From: Symbiodinium natans
Taxonomy: Eukaryota > Sar > Dinophyceae > Suessiales > Symbiodiniaceae
Direction of reading: 5' to 3'
Assembly (NCBI GenBank): GCA_905221605.1
Contig: CAJNDS010002379.1
Span: 949,501-1,013,500 of the forward strand
DNA length: 64,000 nucleotides
The position numbers and the translations under genes are program-made. The first letter of the stretch is position 1. Each line of letters starts with the position of its first letter. The notes beneath the pieces were generated by a model, which worked only from the letters and a program-made list of their open reading frames with translations, did not search any database and had not been told where the DNA came from. This document shows positions 23,179-35,000 of this stretch, one piece after another.

Positions 23179-23220
23179 CTCGTGCTGTCCTCGGAACTCG
23201 AGCTCTGCGATCTGCCGCTC
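23179..23220 (-). CDS. Orphan coiled-coil exon
   Basis: A CCCACAG acceptor, 14 codons ERQIAELEFRGQHE and a GC donor (GAG followed by GCCTGG) on the minus strand. The charge and Leu pattern suggest a coiled coil. A second tiny coiled-coil island (ELELQELEL) follows a GCAG at about 23664-23693. Both are flanked by C-rich repeat left and G-rich repeat right. Parent gene unknown. Confidence 0.5.
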
Positions 23221-23771
23221 CTGTGGGAAGCTTTTCAGTAAGGGTTGAGGGTTGAGGGTTGAGGGTTGAGGGCTGAGGGTTTAGGGTTTAGGGCTTAGAG
23301 GCTTTAGGGTTGAAACGCTTAGGTTTCCAAGCTCAGGGTATGCTGTTTAGGGTGGGGGGTTTCGTTGTCAGAGCATCTATCCGAACCGCGGTCTTGACCT
23401 CGAAGTTTCCACTCACTACCGAGCTGTCAACGGCGAGTTGAACTCTGGCTCACAATGTCAGTTGCTTCGTTCACGGTAGTTCTTAATCGTGTCCACCCAT
23501 TTCGGTGGGGAATGGGCACGTGGCCAGCGACAAGTAGCTCCTGGCTAAACCCTCAACCCTAAACCCCAAACCCTAAACCCTAAACCCTAAACCCTAAACC
23601 CTAAACCCTAAACCCTAAACCCTAAACCCTAAACCCTAAACCCTAAACCCTAAACCCTAAACCCTAAACAGCTCCAGCTCCTGCAGCTCCAGCTCCTGCA
23701 GCGGCGCGAAGGTGACGTGTCCGAGAGCCGTGGCCTGGCGATGCCACGAGAGCAGCGGATTGATGAGGTTG

Positions 23772-24035
23772 AGGGGAATTGGGGTAATTAGGCGAATTAG
23801 GGTAGTTAGGGTGATTGGGGTAGTTAGGGTAATTAGGGTAAGTAGGGTAATTAGGGTAATTAGGGTAATTAGGTTAATTAGGGTAATTAGGGTGTAGGGT
23901 TTAAGGTTTAGGGTTTAAGGTTTAGGGTATTTAGGGTAATTGGGGTAGTTAGGGGAACTAGGGAAATTAAGGCAATTAGATTACGTAGTAGTTAGGGTAA
24001 TTAGCGGAACTAGATGAAAATAGGGTAATAAGGGC
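23772..24035. repeat. GGGTAATTA tandem repeats
   Basis: A run of 9-10 base units (GGGTAATTA, GGGTAGTTA and similar) that looks like telomeric sequence expanded with a TAATTA insert. It lies on the right of a coiled-coil island and leads into the loop that carries the LAGLIDADG ORF. Confidence 0.8.
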
Positions 24036-24349
24036 AACTAGGGCTTGGGGTTTGAGGCTCAGTGTTTAGGCTTTTGGGCTTTAGGGTTTAGGGCCTCTAG
24101 GGTTTACGGTAGTCAGGGCGAACAGGGTTCAGCTGCTCAGGGCTAAACCACTGAATCAATGGCACACTGCTGGATATTCCCTACGAGTGTTTGTGCAAGG
24201 TGTCGTTCTTCTGAAATCGTTGGCCGCGCAAGGTCACTCTAGGCTTGGTCTGGCCTGCGGGCATCTTGCAATCTTCTCCAGAGTTAGCGAACTGAAGACA
24301 CGATCACTACGTGCGAGCTCATCTTGGCACGAAAACTAGCCGTATGGGT

Positions 24350-25567
24350 TCAGGCACGGCAAGCTCCTTCAGCAAGAAGGGATCGTATGTCAGATCTGAG
24401 AAGAAAGAGCCGCTCCTGTGCACGTTTCACTGCGTGGTCTTCTCTCAGCGCCAGTAGCTGAGACTCCAGCTGAGCATGCTGCTGGCCTTCGGCTCTCCCC
24501 AACTTTTGCCGCAATCTTTCGATCTCCTGCGCCCTTGCCAGGCCAAGGGAGCTCAACCGTCGGTAGCGAGCTTGATTTCCAGACTCTGCTTGAAGGTTAC
24601 GCCGGGCCTCGAGGAAGTTCTGTCTACAGATGCTCATGGCAATCCGCGCTGCATTGCGTTTTGTCCGCAAACCTGCAGCAACCAGGCTTGCAAGTACGTA
24701 CTTGCAATCTGCAGTTCGAGTAATGTGCAGCCTATAATGCGACATCCTTCCATCTGTATATATTGAGCCATGCACGCCACGTGCTGCCAAGAAGGCCTTG
24801 ATGGCTTGGAGGACTTGCGGATGCTTCTGCCAGATTTCCAAGCTCAAGTACGCAGGTCGCCTCGCCATAATACAGCCCTCGGCATCGAAGAATCCTGCCA
24901 GGTAGTTCCAGGAGGGGCATGAAGCTGGTGGGTGCTCTTCTCTCTTCAACCTCTTCAAATCGGCAAGGGCGCAAGTTTGCAACTGGAGGTGCCGCCGCCA
25001 CTCGCTGGCAATGGCCAGTTGGGAATGCTTGCAGGAAGAGCTACCGAGCAAAAGAGCCGCTGCACGCCGAGCTTTTTCCCCACATATATACCATTGCAGG
25101 GTTGGTCTGCACAAACCCACGGTGGCGGTCTGTCTACCGACTCCACCGCCCAATACATTTCTGATGAACAGCAGCACGTTGCTGGAAGACTGCGTTTGAC
25201 GGACGGTGAGCATGGGACGACCACCGCTCGCTTGGACACAGCCATCACCGTCAAAGAAGCCAGCCAGATACTCACGGACTCGCACTGGCACATGCTTACA
25301 TGGCTTGGCTTGCTTCGCACGCAACGGCAAGAAGTACCTTGCCCCGAAGGCCTCGAAATAGTTTGCGGCGGGCAGGCGAAGGCGGACCTGAAGGCGCCGG
25401 AGCTGGTCAAAGCGGCGCTGGAGCAGCTGCAGGGTCCGCCGTGTGCCAGCACGCATTGCTATGAGTAGATCCCCAAACGAGCGGGACCCCCGAATATGTC
25501 CCAAAGCACTGCAAAGCTTACTATAGGAACCCCTAAAAGGGCGACCCCGATTGTCAGAAACCCCCAT
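24350..25567 (-). CDS. LAGLIDADG homing endonuclease, two-motif single-chain type
   Basis: An uninterrupted frame of about 400 codons. From the first in-frame ATG (25567) the protein starts MGVSDNRGR; an inner ATG (MRAGTRRTL) is a second candidate. Two LAGLIDADG motifs are clear, YLAGFFDGDGCV in the first half and YLAGFFDAEGCI in the second, each followed by the expected beta-strand text (PMLTVRQTQSSSNVLLFI; AYLSLEIWQKHPQVLQAIKA). The acidic residue of each motif is kept, so it could be active. A charged C-terminal helix follows (EIERLRQKLGRAEGQQHAQ). Family members cut long DNA sites and drive the spread of their host intron. The ORF lies between G-type repeat on the left and C-type on the right, so it occupies the loop of an intron, in the same sense as the HEAT gene. 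Confidence 0.85.
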   Translation of the reverse strand: MGVSDNRGRPFRGSYSKLCSALGHIRGSRSFGDLLIAMRAGTRRTLQLLQRRFDQLRRLQVRLRLPAANYFEAFGARYFLPLRAKQAKPCKHVPVRVREYLAGFFDGDGCVQASGGRPMLTVRQTQSSSNVLLFIRNVLGGGVGRQTATVGLCRPTLQWYICGEKARRAAALLLGSSSCKHSQLAIASEWRRHLQLQTCALADLKRLKREEHPPASCPSWNYLAGFFDAEGCIMARRPAYLSLEIWQKHPQVLQAIKAFLAARGVHGSIYTDGRMSHYRLHITRTADCKYVLASLVAAGLRTKRNAARIAMSICRQNFLEARRNLQAESGNQARYRRLSSLGLARAQEIERLRQKLGRAEGQQHAQLESQLLALREDHAVKRAQERLFLLRSDIRSLLAEGACRA

Positions 25568-25589
25568 TGAGCAATGGAGCCTCAACAGC

Positions 25590-25885
25590 TTCGTCTCCGT
25601 CTGTCTCTAACTTGAACCTTCGTGGGTGTTGAAGAAAGGGCTATAAGCAGAGGAACTGCAGCCAGAACCCTTTCTTCAGGTACATATATATATATGCATA
25701 TATACATAACATTGCTTACAACTACCCGTGAAACTTCAGGTAAGCTCTCCCTAACACGGGTTCCCTTCACCATCTTGTCCAGGATAAGAGGCTTTCACTC
25801 GTGCCTGCTGTCTCACTAACCCACTGGCTTGCCATGAGGGCCATGCGACCCGTCATGGGCTGCCCCAAGCTATTTCAGCATCCTC
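25590..25885. other. Unique sequence upstream of the LAGLIDADG ORF
   Basis: About 300 bases with a short ATATAT tract (about 25683-25705) and no telomeric repeat until about 25888. It could hold a promoter or simply be the rest of the intron loop. No motif is certain. Confidence 0.4.
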
Positions 25886-26011
25886 CTACACCCTAAACCC
25901 TAACCCTAAACCAAAAACCTGATTACAAAAGGCCGAAACCCAAAACCTCCAACCCTCAACCCTCAACCCTAAACCCCAAACCCTGAACCCTAGACCCACC
26001 CAAAGCGAGCC

Positions 26012-29000
26012 CGGCGGGACCGCTGCCCGCCGCACCGAATCCGAGTCGTCGTCGAGGCCCACCAACAGTCCATTGAGGACGCGGCTGGCGGAGGGTTTTG
26101 GAGGGTTTCAGGCTTAGAGTTTAAGGGTTGAGGGCTTAAGGTTTAAGGGTGTAGGGCTTGGGCAGGGCTTTAGGCTTAGGGTTTAAGGGATGAAGGCTTG
26201 GGGTTAAGGGTGTTGGGCTTGGGGTTTACGGGTTTAGGTCTAGGGTTTAAGGGCTTAGACTTTAAAGGCCGAGAGTTTCAGGGGCTCAGGGCCTAGAATG
26301 TAAAGGGTTTTGAAACGCATTGTTCCTTCATCTACTTATGGACAGCATCCATGAAACTTCAAGTCGAAGGAGATGTATAGTTCGAGCACATGGGTTTCGG
26401 ATGTAGGACTGTAGCATGGCAAAATGTGCTTGTTGGGAAGGCTGCCCAAAGCAAACCATAAAAAGCCCGCATCGACAACTGCAGTGCAGTTCGGACGTCA
26501 GGTCCAGGAGTCCAGGGTCCGAAAGTCAAAGGCCTTGTATATTCAAAAAGGCCAATGTGGCACAGCACAATCCTCCCTGAACCCCAACCCCTTAGGCCCT
26601 AAACCCCAAACAGCCTAACCCCTACACCAACAAAGCTCCCTCCCAACAAAAACAAAGGGAAAAAAAAGAACAAATATTACATTTTCATATAAATATATAC
26701 ATATATATATATATCCATGTTTTAGGAAACCATGTAACAACTCTTCGTAATCCTGTTAAAGCGCAAGGCGGAGGGCGCGCCTGTCGCCCCGCACGGCCAG
26801 GCGGCCGAGGGCTTCGGTCGAAGCCCAGCGGACCCGCTCCTGGCAAGTTCATGCATTGCTGTCATGTAACATCTTGGACTATGATTATATGCAGACACAT
26901 GATGTAGATTCTATATCCTAGTATGTTACTTGTTTATATACGGTCACAAGCCACAATATACCACACGGCCAGCCTTGCAGAATTTGTGTGGGTTTGGGGT
27001 TGAGTGTTTAGGGAACCGTCCTCCAAGCACGGAAGCCCCAAAAACAAAACCCCTGAACTTGACACGACAACCTGGAGGCCCTGAGCCCTGAACCCGACAC
27101 CCTAAACCCTTGACCCTAAACCCTAAACCCTAAACCCTAAACCCTAAACCCTAAACCCGAAACCCGAAACCCTAAACCCTAAACCCTAACCTAACCCCTC
27201 TGCTGCCGAAATGCATCTTTGTCGGCCAGCAGCTCCAACATGCGCTCGACCACCTTGAAATCAGAGGGCTTTGGACTGACGACTTCGGTGTTTCTGGCGA
27301 TAAGGCTTTGGGCCCTAGGTGCTGAGGTTTGCAGATGGCCTCAGGCTTCCTTTTTCGGAGAGTTTGAGGTTGAGGATTTAGGGGTCCAGGCTTTAGGGGG
27401 CTTTTCGCAGGGCTCAGGGGTTTCAGAGGTGTCGGGCTCGAGCTCCTTGTCCCCATCCTCAGGCTCCTCCTCGTTCTTGCCCATTGCACGCCACCATTGG
27501 CTGAAGTCCTGCAAGAATTTCTCTGGCTCATGGTCAAGGCTCAGGTAGGACAGCGTGAGAGCCGCGTCCTGTCTGCAGCTCCCAAAACTCAGCTGCGTTC
27601 CCGGGTAAGCCCTACACTCGACATCCTGAGACCTGCTATAACACCCCCCCCCCCCCATGATCGACCCAACCCTGAACCCTAATGCCCAACAAGGCCCCAA
27701 CTTAAAGCCCTATCGGACCCATCAGACCAGAGAAGCTGTGATGAACCCCGCACTAGGAGAGACTTCAACCCGAGCCCGGCCAAAATCCTTTAACAAGACC
27801 CACAGCCTCAGCCACCCCCAAAAAGCCCCTGATGAATAAAATCGCACACGCACACGCACGTCTGCCTCGCTGTTTCCCTCTTCAGAGAGCCGGCTGAGCA
27901 CCTGAAACAAGGATTTCCGCTGTGAACTTTTTGGTTTGTTTTGTTGGCTCCGGGTTTAGGGCTTCAGCTATGCCTGTGGGGGTCTTCAGGGGTCTTCACA
28001 ATTTCAGTTCTTCAGGTCTTCGGCCTTTGAGGCTCTGAGGGCTTGAGGGTTTATATAACAGAGGACCTTCGTATCTCGGGGGCCACGGCCATAGCGTTTA
28101 GGGTTTAGGGTTCAGGGTTTTTTTACGTGGGAATCCCATCTAGGGATGGCGGAGTGATCGGGATAGGTCAAGCCAGCTGGGCTGCGATGATGAAAGCCAC
28201 TAGCAGGAGTGGCCCCTCAGAGGCAAGCACGCATTCCACATTCCACTCATCATCACTTGTGGGTCAGCATCGGCTTTGTCATCTCCCGAATGCTCATGGA
28301 TCCCGGCTGAAAGGCCTTGTGCCCGAAACTGCCGTCCGTTCCATCACCGGCCGCACGCCAGTCACCATCCTCTGCGGCGCCAAGCTGGAGGGCCACCTGT
28401 ACAGCCAGTGGACTGCCACACTCCCCGCGGTTATACCGCAGAAGAGCAGGATCAGCCGCTGCAACAACACCCGTCCGGTGCTGCGTCTGGCAGCCGAACT
28501 CGCAAGGTCATGAATGGATGGCACCCCCAAGCTGGCAATCGGCAGCTAAAGCCTACCTCCGCACATGCCCATCTTCAACCCTCAACCCCACAACCCGAAG
28601 CCCTAAACCCTAAACCCTAAACGCCAAAACCCCAAGCCCTAAGCCCTAAACCCCAAACCCTGAACACTAAAACCTAAGCTCTGAAAACAAAACCCCAAGC
28701 CTGAAGCCCAAAGCACACTAGCTGAACCTTTCAGGAGTAGTTCTGGGTAGGGTAGGATCGGGTTAGAAGGTATATCACTACAATCGCCATGGATCTAATC
28801 CGAAAAGTGAACACCACGAAGTCCTACATCCTAAACCTCAAGCCCTTAACTAAACCCACAACCCAAAATCCTAAATCCCTACATCCCTGAGCCCTAAACC
28901 CCAAGCCTAAACCCTTGAGCCACAAACCCTAAAACCCCTGAACCCAAGCCGTAAAACCCAAAAGCCGTCCTAAAACTCCTAAATCCAAGCCGTAAAGCCA

Positions 29001-32000
29001 GAAACCACATGCCCTAAAACCCTGAACCACAAGCCCTCAACCCCTAAACCCTAAGCCCTACAGCCCTAAGCCCAAGCCCTCAAACCCTAAAACCCAAGCC
29101 CTACAGCCCTAAGTCCTAAACCCGACAGCCCTACACCCTAAACCCTAAACCCTGAACCCTAAACCCTAAACCCTAAACCCCAACCTCAAACCCCACACCG
29201 CGCCGGCCTCCACCGCAGTGTGGCGCACGAAGCCCTCGACGTCGGCGGTGCGCGCAAACAGCCCGGGTAGGACCTTAGGGGCGCGAGGGGTTTGGGGCTG
29301 GAGGGTTTTAGGGGTTTTAGGGTCTTAAGGTTTTGGGTTTAGGGTTTAGAGTGTAGGGGTTGGGGTTTAGGGTTTAGGGTTTAGGGCTTAGGGCTTAGGG
29401 TTTAGGGTGTTTAGGGGTTTCGGGGGTTTGGGGTTTAGGGCTTTTAGGGTTTTTAAGGTTTGGGGAGTGGGGTTCAGGGTTCCTGAACTTCCTAAACACC
29501 CCAGAACCCTAGACCCTAAACCCTAAACCTGAAACCCTAAACCCTAAACCCAAAACCCTAGACCCTAAACCCTAAACCCGAAACCCTAGACCCTAAACCC
29601 TAAACCCTAGACCCTAGACTCTGGAATCCCGAAACCTGAAAAATCCCAAAGAACCCTTCTGCTGAGGCCAGAACCACGGGATCCTCCTTGTCCGCCACCT
29701 GCAGCAGAAGTCGTTCAGGGTTTAGGGTTTAGGGTTTAGGGTTTAGGGTTTAGGGCTTTTTTTTATGGCAGCCATGCGCATGCAAGTGCTTTGGCGTGTC
29801 TTTTGAACAAGTGGGGGCAGCGCGTCGGCGCAGATTCCAGGAAAGACAGGAAGAGGGGGTCCCTATTAAGGAGGTGTTTGAGGCCTAAGAAGTCTTGCCT
29901 TTGCTCCTCCGTGTTTATGCGGTTTAGCCTTATGTATTCTTTAAGCACCGGTAATGCATACTCAGTATTGAGTTCCAGCCAATATCTTTGGGGATGTCCT
30001 CTGTGTGAAGATTTTGTGAATTTGATCCTATCTTTACAACCCGGAGAGTAGACTACATGGTGCACCGGATCGTTGGGCGGTGTAGCCAAGGTATTTGCCA
30101 ATTGCTTTAACTGGGCAGAGGTCAGAATTTGGGATGGCAGCGTGGGCCGGCCCGCTAGCGTCCATACCCGTCGATTCGAGATGTGTGAATAATATGAGTC
30201 CTTGACTCCTAGTGCTCTACGAAGATATCTGTGGTACCATGCATCTATGGTCTTTAGGTGCTTAATTTCCAGAGTAAGCGTATCCAATCCGTACAGTAAA
30301 GTAGGCAAGACTATGGCATGGAAGATTCTAGTTTTAGTTCTAGAATTGATGCGTGACCTCCAGAAATGTTGGAGTTTGATGTAGGAAATGTGCGCCTTGA
30401 CTTTACGAGCTTCTATGGCGTGCTTAGTGGCCTTGTCCCATGTAACCTGGGAGCCTAAATATTTAGTGTCAGTGGTTATGGGAACCGGGGAGCCATCGGC
30501 AAAGTATAGGACCTGGGGGGCATCGGCGTTGTACTCCAGAGAGACTGTTTTTTCTTTGTTCAGAAGCATCCCGTATAGGGTGGCTTCTACCTCAATTGCC
30601 TTAAGTATGTCGTTCATTTGTGGCTTTGTAACCGAAATGAGAAGCGTGTCATCAGCGTATTCTAGATCGTATACTGGTTTCCCTACCGACCAGGAGTTAG
30701 TGGGGGTGCCATGTATACGGAGCCTGCGGTCTACATCAGAGAAAAGCACTGTCATAACCATGATAAATAAATACGGGCTTAGGGGGCAACCTTGCCTAAT
30801 ACCGGTGTGCGGTGTAGCCTTGGCGGTGTCCCCGAAGGGTCCTCTCGTATAGAATGTCTGGTTGGTGTAAAGATCTCTAATAATGTCGACATATTGGCGG
30901 TGTACTCCAAGGCGCTCCAAAGCTATGATCATAGAATCATGATCAACTTTGTCGAACGCCATTCTCCAATCGAGGAATAGCAGCTGAAAGGGAGAGCCTG
31001 TTTTCAGCGCTAGGTCTTGCAATCTGCGTAGGACGAACAGTGGTTGTTGCGTGGATCTATTAGCCCTAAAACCAAATTGCGTGCTCCGAAGCTGATGATC
31101 GTGCGCTTTAGCCAATCTTTTTTGAAGTAATGCCGCGTAGATCTTATAGAAAGTATTTAGCAAGGAAATTGGCCTATAATTAGCAGGGTCAGAATCCGAA
31201 CCTTTGCCTTTATAAATACTAACGATAAGGGCCTCTTTCCACTCTTGGGGAACCGTGGCGCTACTGAAACATTCGTTGAACATTTCCAATAGCTGACTTT
31301 TCCCCTATGTAGTCCAGAAGCAGCACCAGCTCATTGTGAATGTTATCTGGACCAGGCGCTTTAGCCTTTCGTAATTGCTTGATAACGTCCGAAAGTTCCA
31401 TCAGGGTGAAGGGTGGGGGCGGTGTAGCCGAGGGCGCGTATAAAGAGGGTGACTCCCGTAGTAATTCTCTTTCTTCTGCCGTGACCGTGGTGGGACCCCA
31501 TTGTACATTGGCGAGGTGGTCTGCAAACGCCTCGTGCTGTTTATCCCAAGGTACCGGCCGACCGTCCTTTTTTAGCCTGGATTTTCGTTCTCTAAATCCC
31601 GTTTTCATTTTACGGAGGTTCCGCCAAAGCGCTTGCGACCCCTGATTATGGGACTGCAGGACCTGATCCCTTAGCCATTGGCGTTTTACTTTGCGGGCTT
31701 GCGTTTTGAGCCTTTTGTATTCCTGAGTGGCCTGAGGGTCTCCATGTAATCTGCGCTGTTTTACGGCTTCGATGTCCGCTGCAAGTGTTGGAGTAATCCA
31801 GCACGTCCTGGGTTTGACCGGCAGTTTAGCGAATGTGTTCTCCGCCGCCGTCAAAAGGGCCTGTGAGATGCGGTCCGGCGCGTTTTTGATGATGGGGAGG
31901 GGGGCTTGTGCGTCTGCCAAAGGGAGGTTAGTAGGGGTAAGGTAGAAGTGTTGTTCAGAACGGCCACCTATCCGTACACCATCTTGTTTTGCTTGTCCTG

Positions 32001-35000
32001 CAAGCGCATCCGCCATGTCATTGTATTCTTGTCCTGAGTGGCCTTTAACCCAGGTCCATTTGATTGTTGTTCTGGCCTTTAATAGGGAATAAATACGCTT
32101 GGCGGAGTATACCATGGCTTTGTGCCTAGTCGGGCGAAATGCTCCTGTAACCATGCCTTCCACCCACTTACTGTCAAAGCAGAATGTAACGGTGGAAGGG
32201 ATAGGGTCCATCGACAGTAAATACAACGCTGCTTCCATCCATGCGGACAATTCTCCGGTATTGTTACTCCCAACCACCGCTCCTAGTGAAAAAGGCGAAG
32301 TACCCGTAATTACCGGTCCCCTGGCTTTGTGCGTGGGGACTCCGTTTATTACCGTAACGAAACCCCAACCGGCTGGCGTTGTACTGGTGCATTTACCTCT
32401 CGAGCCTGAACCATCGGTATAGACTTCTACTGGAAGCGAAGGTGTTGGCGGTGTAGCCTCGGTATCCTCTAGACATAGTGCGTTCCTAAATTCTTTGTTG
32501 AACTTCTCGCGCTGTTGTCTGTTGGCGTTGTACTCCAGGGGGGGGGTCTGGGTTGCCTCTGCCTACGTGCCCCTAGCCGGACGCTGAGCTCTGTAAGAAG
32601 TAGGTAATGATCGCTTGGAAAACCTGTATTGTGTACAGCTTTTACTTTTCGGATCGTGGGGAGCCACTTCCTAGGGGTAATCAGTCTGTCCAAGCTTTGA
32701 AAGCGGACAGGGTCTATGTGCGGTGTAGCCAGTTTATTGGGAGGGAGAGTATCTAAACCCAGGAACGCTCGAATCTCCGAAACCAGCGAAAGCTGATCCG
32801 ACTCCGGCAAGGGGAGCGTGGCAAAACGGTCCCACATTTGTAGAAGAATTAGGGGGTCGAGAATGAACTGGTCCCAGTTGTCCGGAGGTGAGAATTTATC
32901 CCTGTAGGTGACATGCTTGGTCAGGTTGGACTGTTTAAAGGATAAAGCGTCTGCAAATCAAAGGGATTTTAACAAAGAAGTGTAGAATGTGCGGTTGGAG
33001 TGCGTTTTAGTGTTGGCAGCGAGTTTGCCCTTACCGTAGATATGAGGCCCTAAAAAATCCTGTTCAGCAGAAAACCTACCTTGTAACCTGACGTTGTAGT
33101 CTCCTACAACGTAAACCGGCTCAAGTTGTGGAATTGTTGTTAGGATGTCTTCCAACATGTTCCAGAATGGGGTCTTACGCTCCTCTTCCTGCGATTTGTC
33201 GTGTGGGGCATATACCCCGATAATATGAATGGAGCCTGATTTGGATGAGATGATAATTTGCAAGATACGAGAAGTGTGTTGAATGATGTTGCAAATATGA
33301 GGAACCATTTTTGGCGATATAACCGCTGTGACCCCTGACCATTTATCCTTGTTGTTACCATTAACCACAAAAAGGTAGCCCTGACTTTGAAATGAGTAGT
33401 ATGACTTGGAGTGGGTTTCCGTTAACATCAGAACGTCGAGCTGATGGGTATGCATGAGAGCGAGGACCTCTTGATGCTTAAAGAGTTCAGCCATTCCCTG
33501 AACATTTTGTGTGCCTATTCGAAGAGAAGAACCATAAGCTACGGGCGGTGTAGCCATTAGCTTTGTGGTCTTTCCCTTCCTAACTCCAATTGCCGATTGT
33601 CGAAGAACGAGCCTACGAAAATTTCCGGCATTGGTTGTCTTCCTGTCTTTCCCATGATCTGCTTTCAAGGGAACCCTTCCCTTTACCAGGTTGTTTCCCG
33701 AGTTCCCTGGCAATATGTTAGCCCTAAAGGACCCCCGCCACTGACGATAATATCGTCTACGTAGACAGCGAGCCCCGGGTCCCCGACCTAAAAGAGCTTT
33801 GGCGGGAAGGGGTGGGGACAAACACTCTTCGTTAACCACCGGAGTGGCACCCGGCAAGCCTCGTTGAGGCGGTGTAGGCTTACTAGCAAGAATGAAAGTA
33901 TTCTTTAAATTCATTGAATTCCCAGTGCCCTTGGAAACTGTCTGCCCGACCCCTTCAGGGTAAGGCTGGGTGTGGGTAGGGTGGAGGGTAGGGGAACAAA
34001 GTGGGTGACAGCCCGTCTTGTTTTGAACAAAACGGCGTTGTGGCTTTGTAACCTTTTTGGAGAAGGAAATCTTAATTCCCTCTTTATTTCTGAAACATGC
34101 TCTTCGCCCTGTTCGTGGCGGTGTAGCTCGGGGGTTTAGGGTGGGGAGCTCTTCTGGGATAGGGGATTTGGGCTGCCGATGTGCTAAAAGGAACGCTCTT
34201 GAAAGTTTCAGCCCAGGTAGGGGAGTGGGGTTTGGAGGTATAAGATCATTGAGGGAGATCTCTACGCTAGTTGCGGTGTTACCATTGAGGGCGTGCATCA
34301 GACGGTTAAGTGTTCTTTGGAGTACACCTAGATAGTCAATAGCATACCCCAACCTAAGAAATCCCTGACCCGGCGGTGTAGCCTGTGCTGTGTTCTCTGT
34401 TCTTTTCGTTCTGCAAGATCTTGCGGAGCGGCAGATCATTGTTGCGGAGCGTGCCATGGTGGAAAAGGCTCCGAAAACGGCCAGGGCATCCAGGACTACA
34501 ATTAAGGGGTTATGGCGGTGTGGACAGGTATAGTAGAAGACTGTAAATGCTGCTATTAGATGCCAGAGGATTGCCCTAGATAGGTGGGGACAGGCGGGTT
34601 GTTTGTGACGCTTCTTACCCCTAAACTGTGATCTGCGAAGAGGACTCCTATCCCAACCAATGCATCTACTGGTGAGGTGGGGTTCCTGGAATCTGCTGGG
34701 CGTTTTACCCAGGAAGGAAAAGGCGCTACCTCCCTGTCTCTTAAAGGCAGCCGTGCTCAACCCGTATCCGCGGCGCAGTCTGTGTTGAGAAAATTCAAAG
34801 GTGGGCAGACGCAGCCTTAAATTAGGGCGGTGTAGTCCGGGGAGCACTGGACTGCAAAATTTAAACATGCAAAAGGCGCTGAGGCCATACCTGCAATGCT
34901 GTATAGACCCCGTCACTTGCCTCTACCCTTGCCGGGGCCTGGCTCAGAGGGCGCGGGTCCCTGCGGAAGATTGGCTCCCGCCGCTGGCGGTGTAACCACG

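Noticed and set aside
24418-25468. Several plus-strand and shifted-frame ORFs over the LAGLIDADG gene
   Set aside because: They are shadows of the endonuclease frame, which alone carries both motifs.
31285-31315. Programmed -1 frameshifting at GGGGAAAAG between RNase H/linker and RT
   Set aside because: The codon phase does not give a good slippery heptamer. With the TGA and C9 breaks nearby, mutation or sequence error is more likely.
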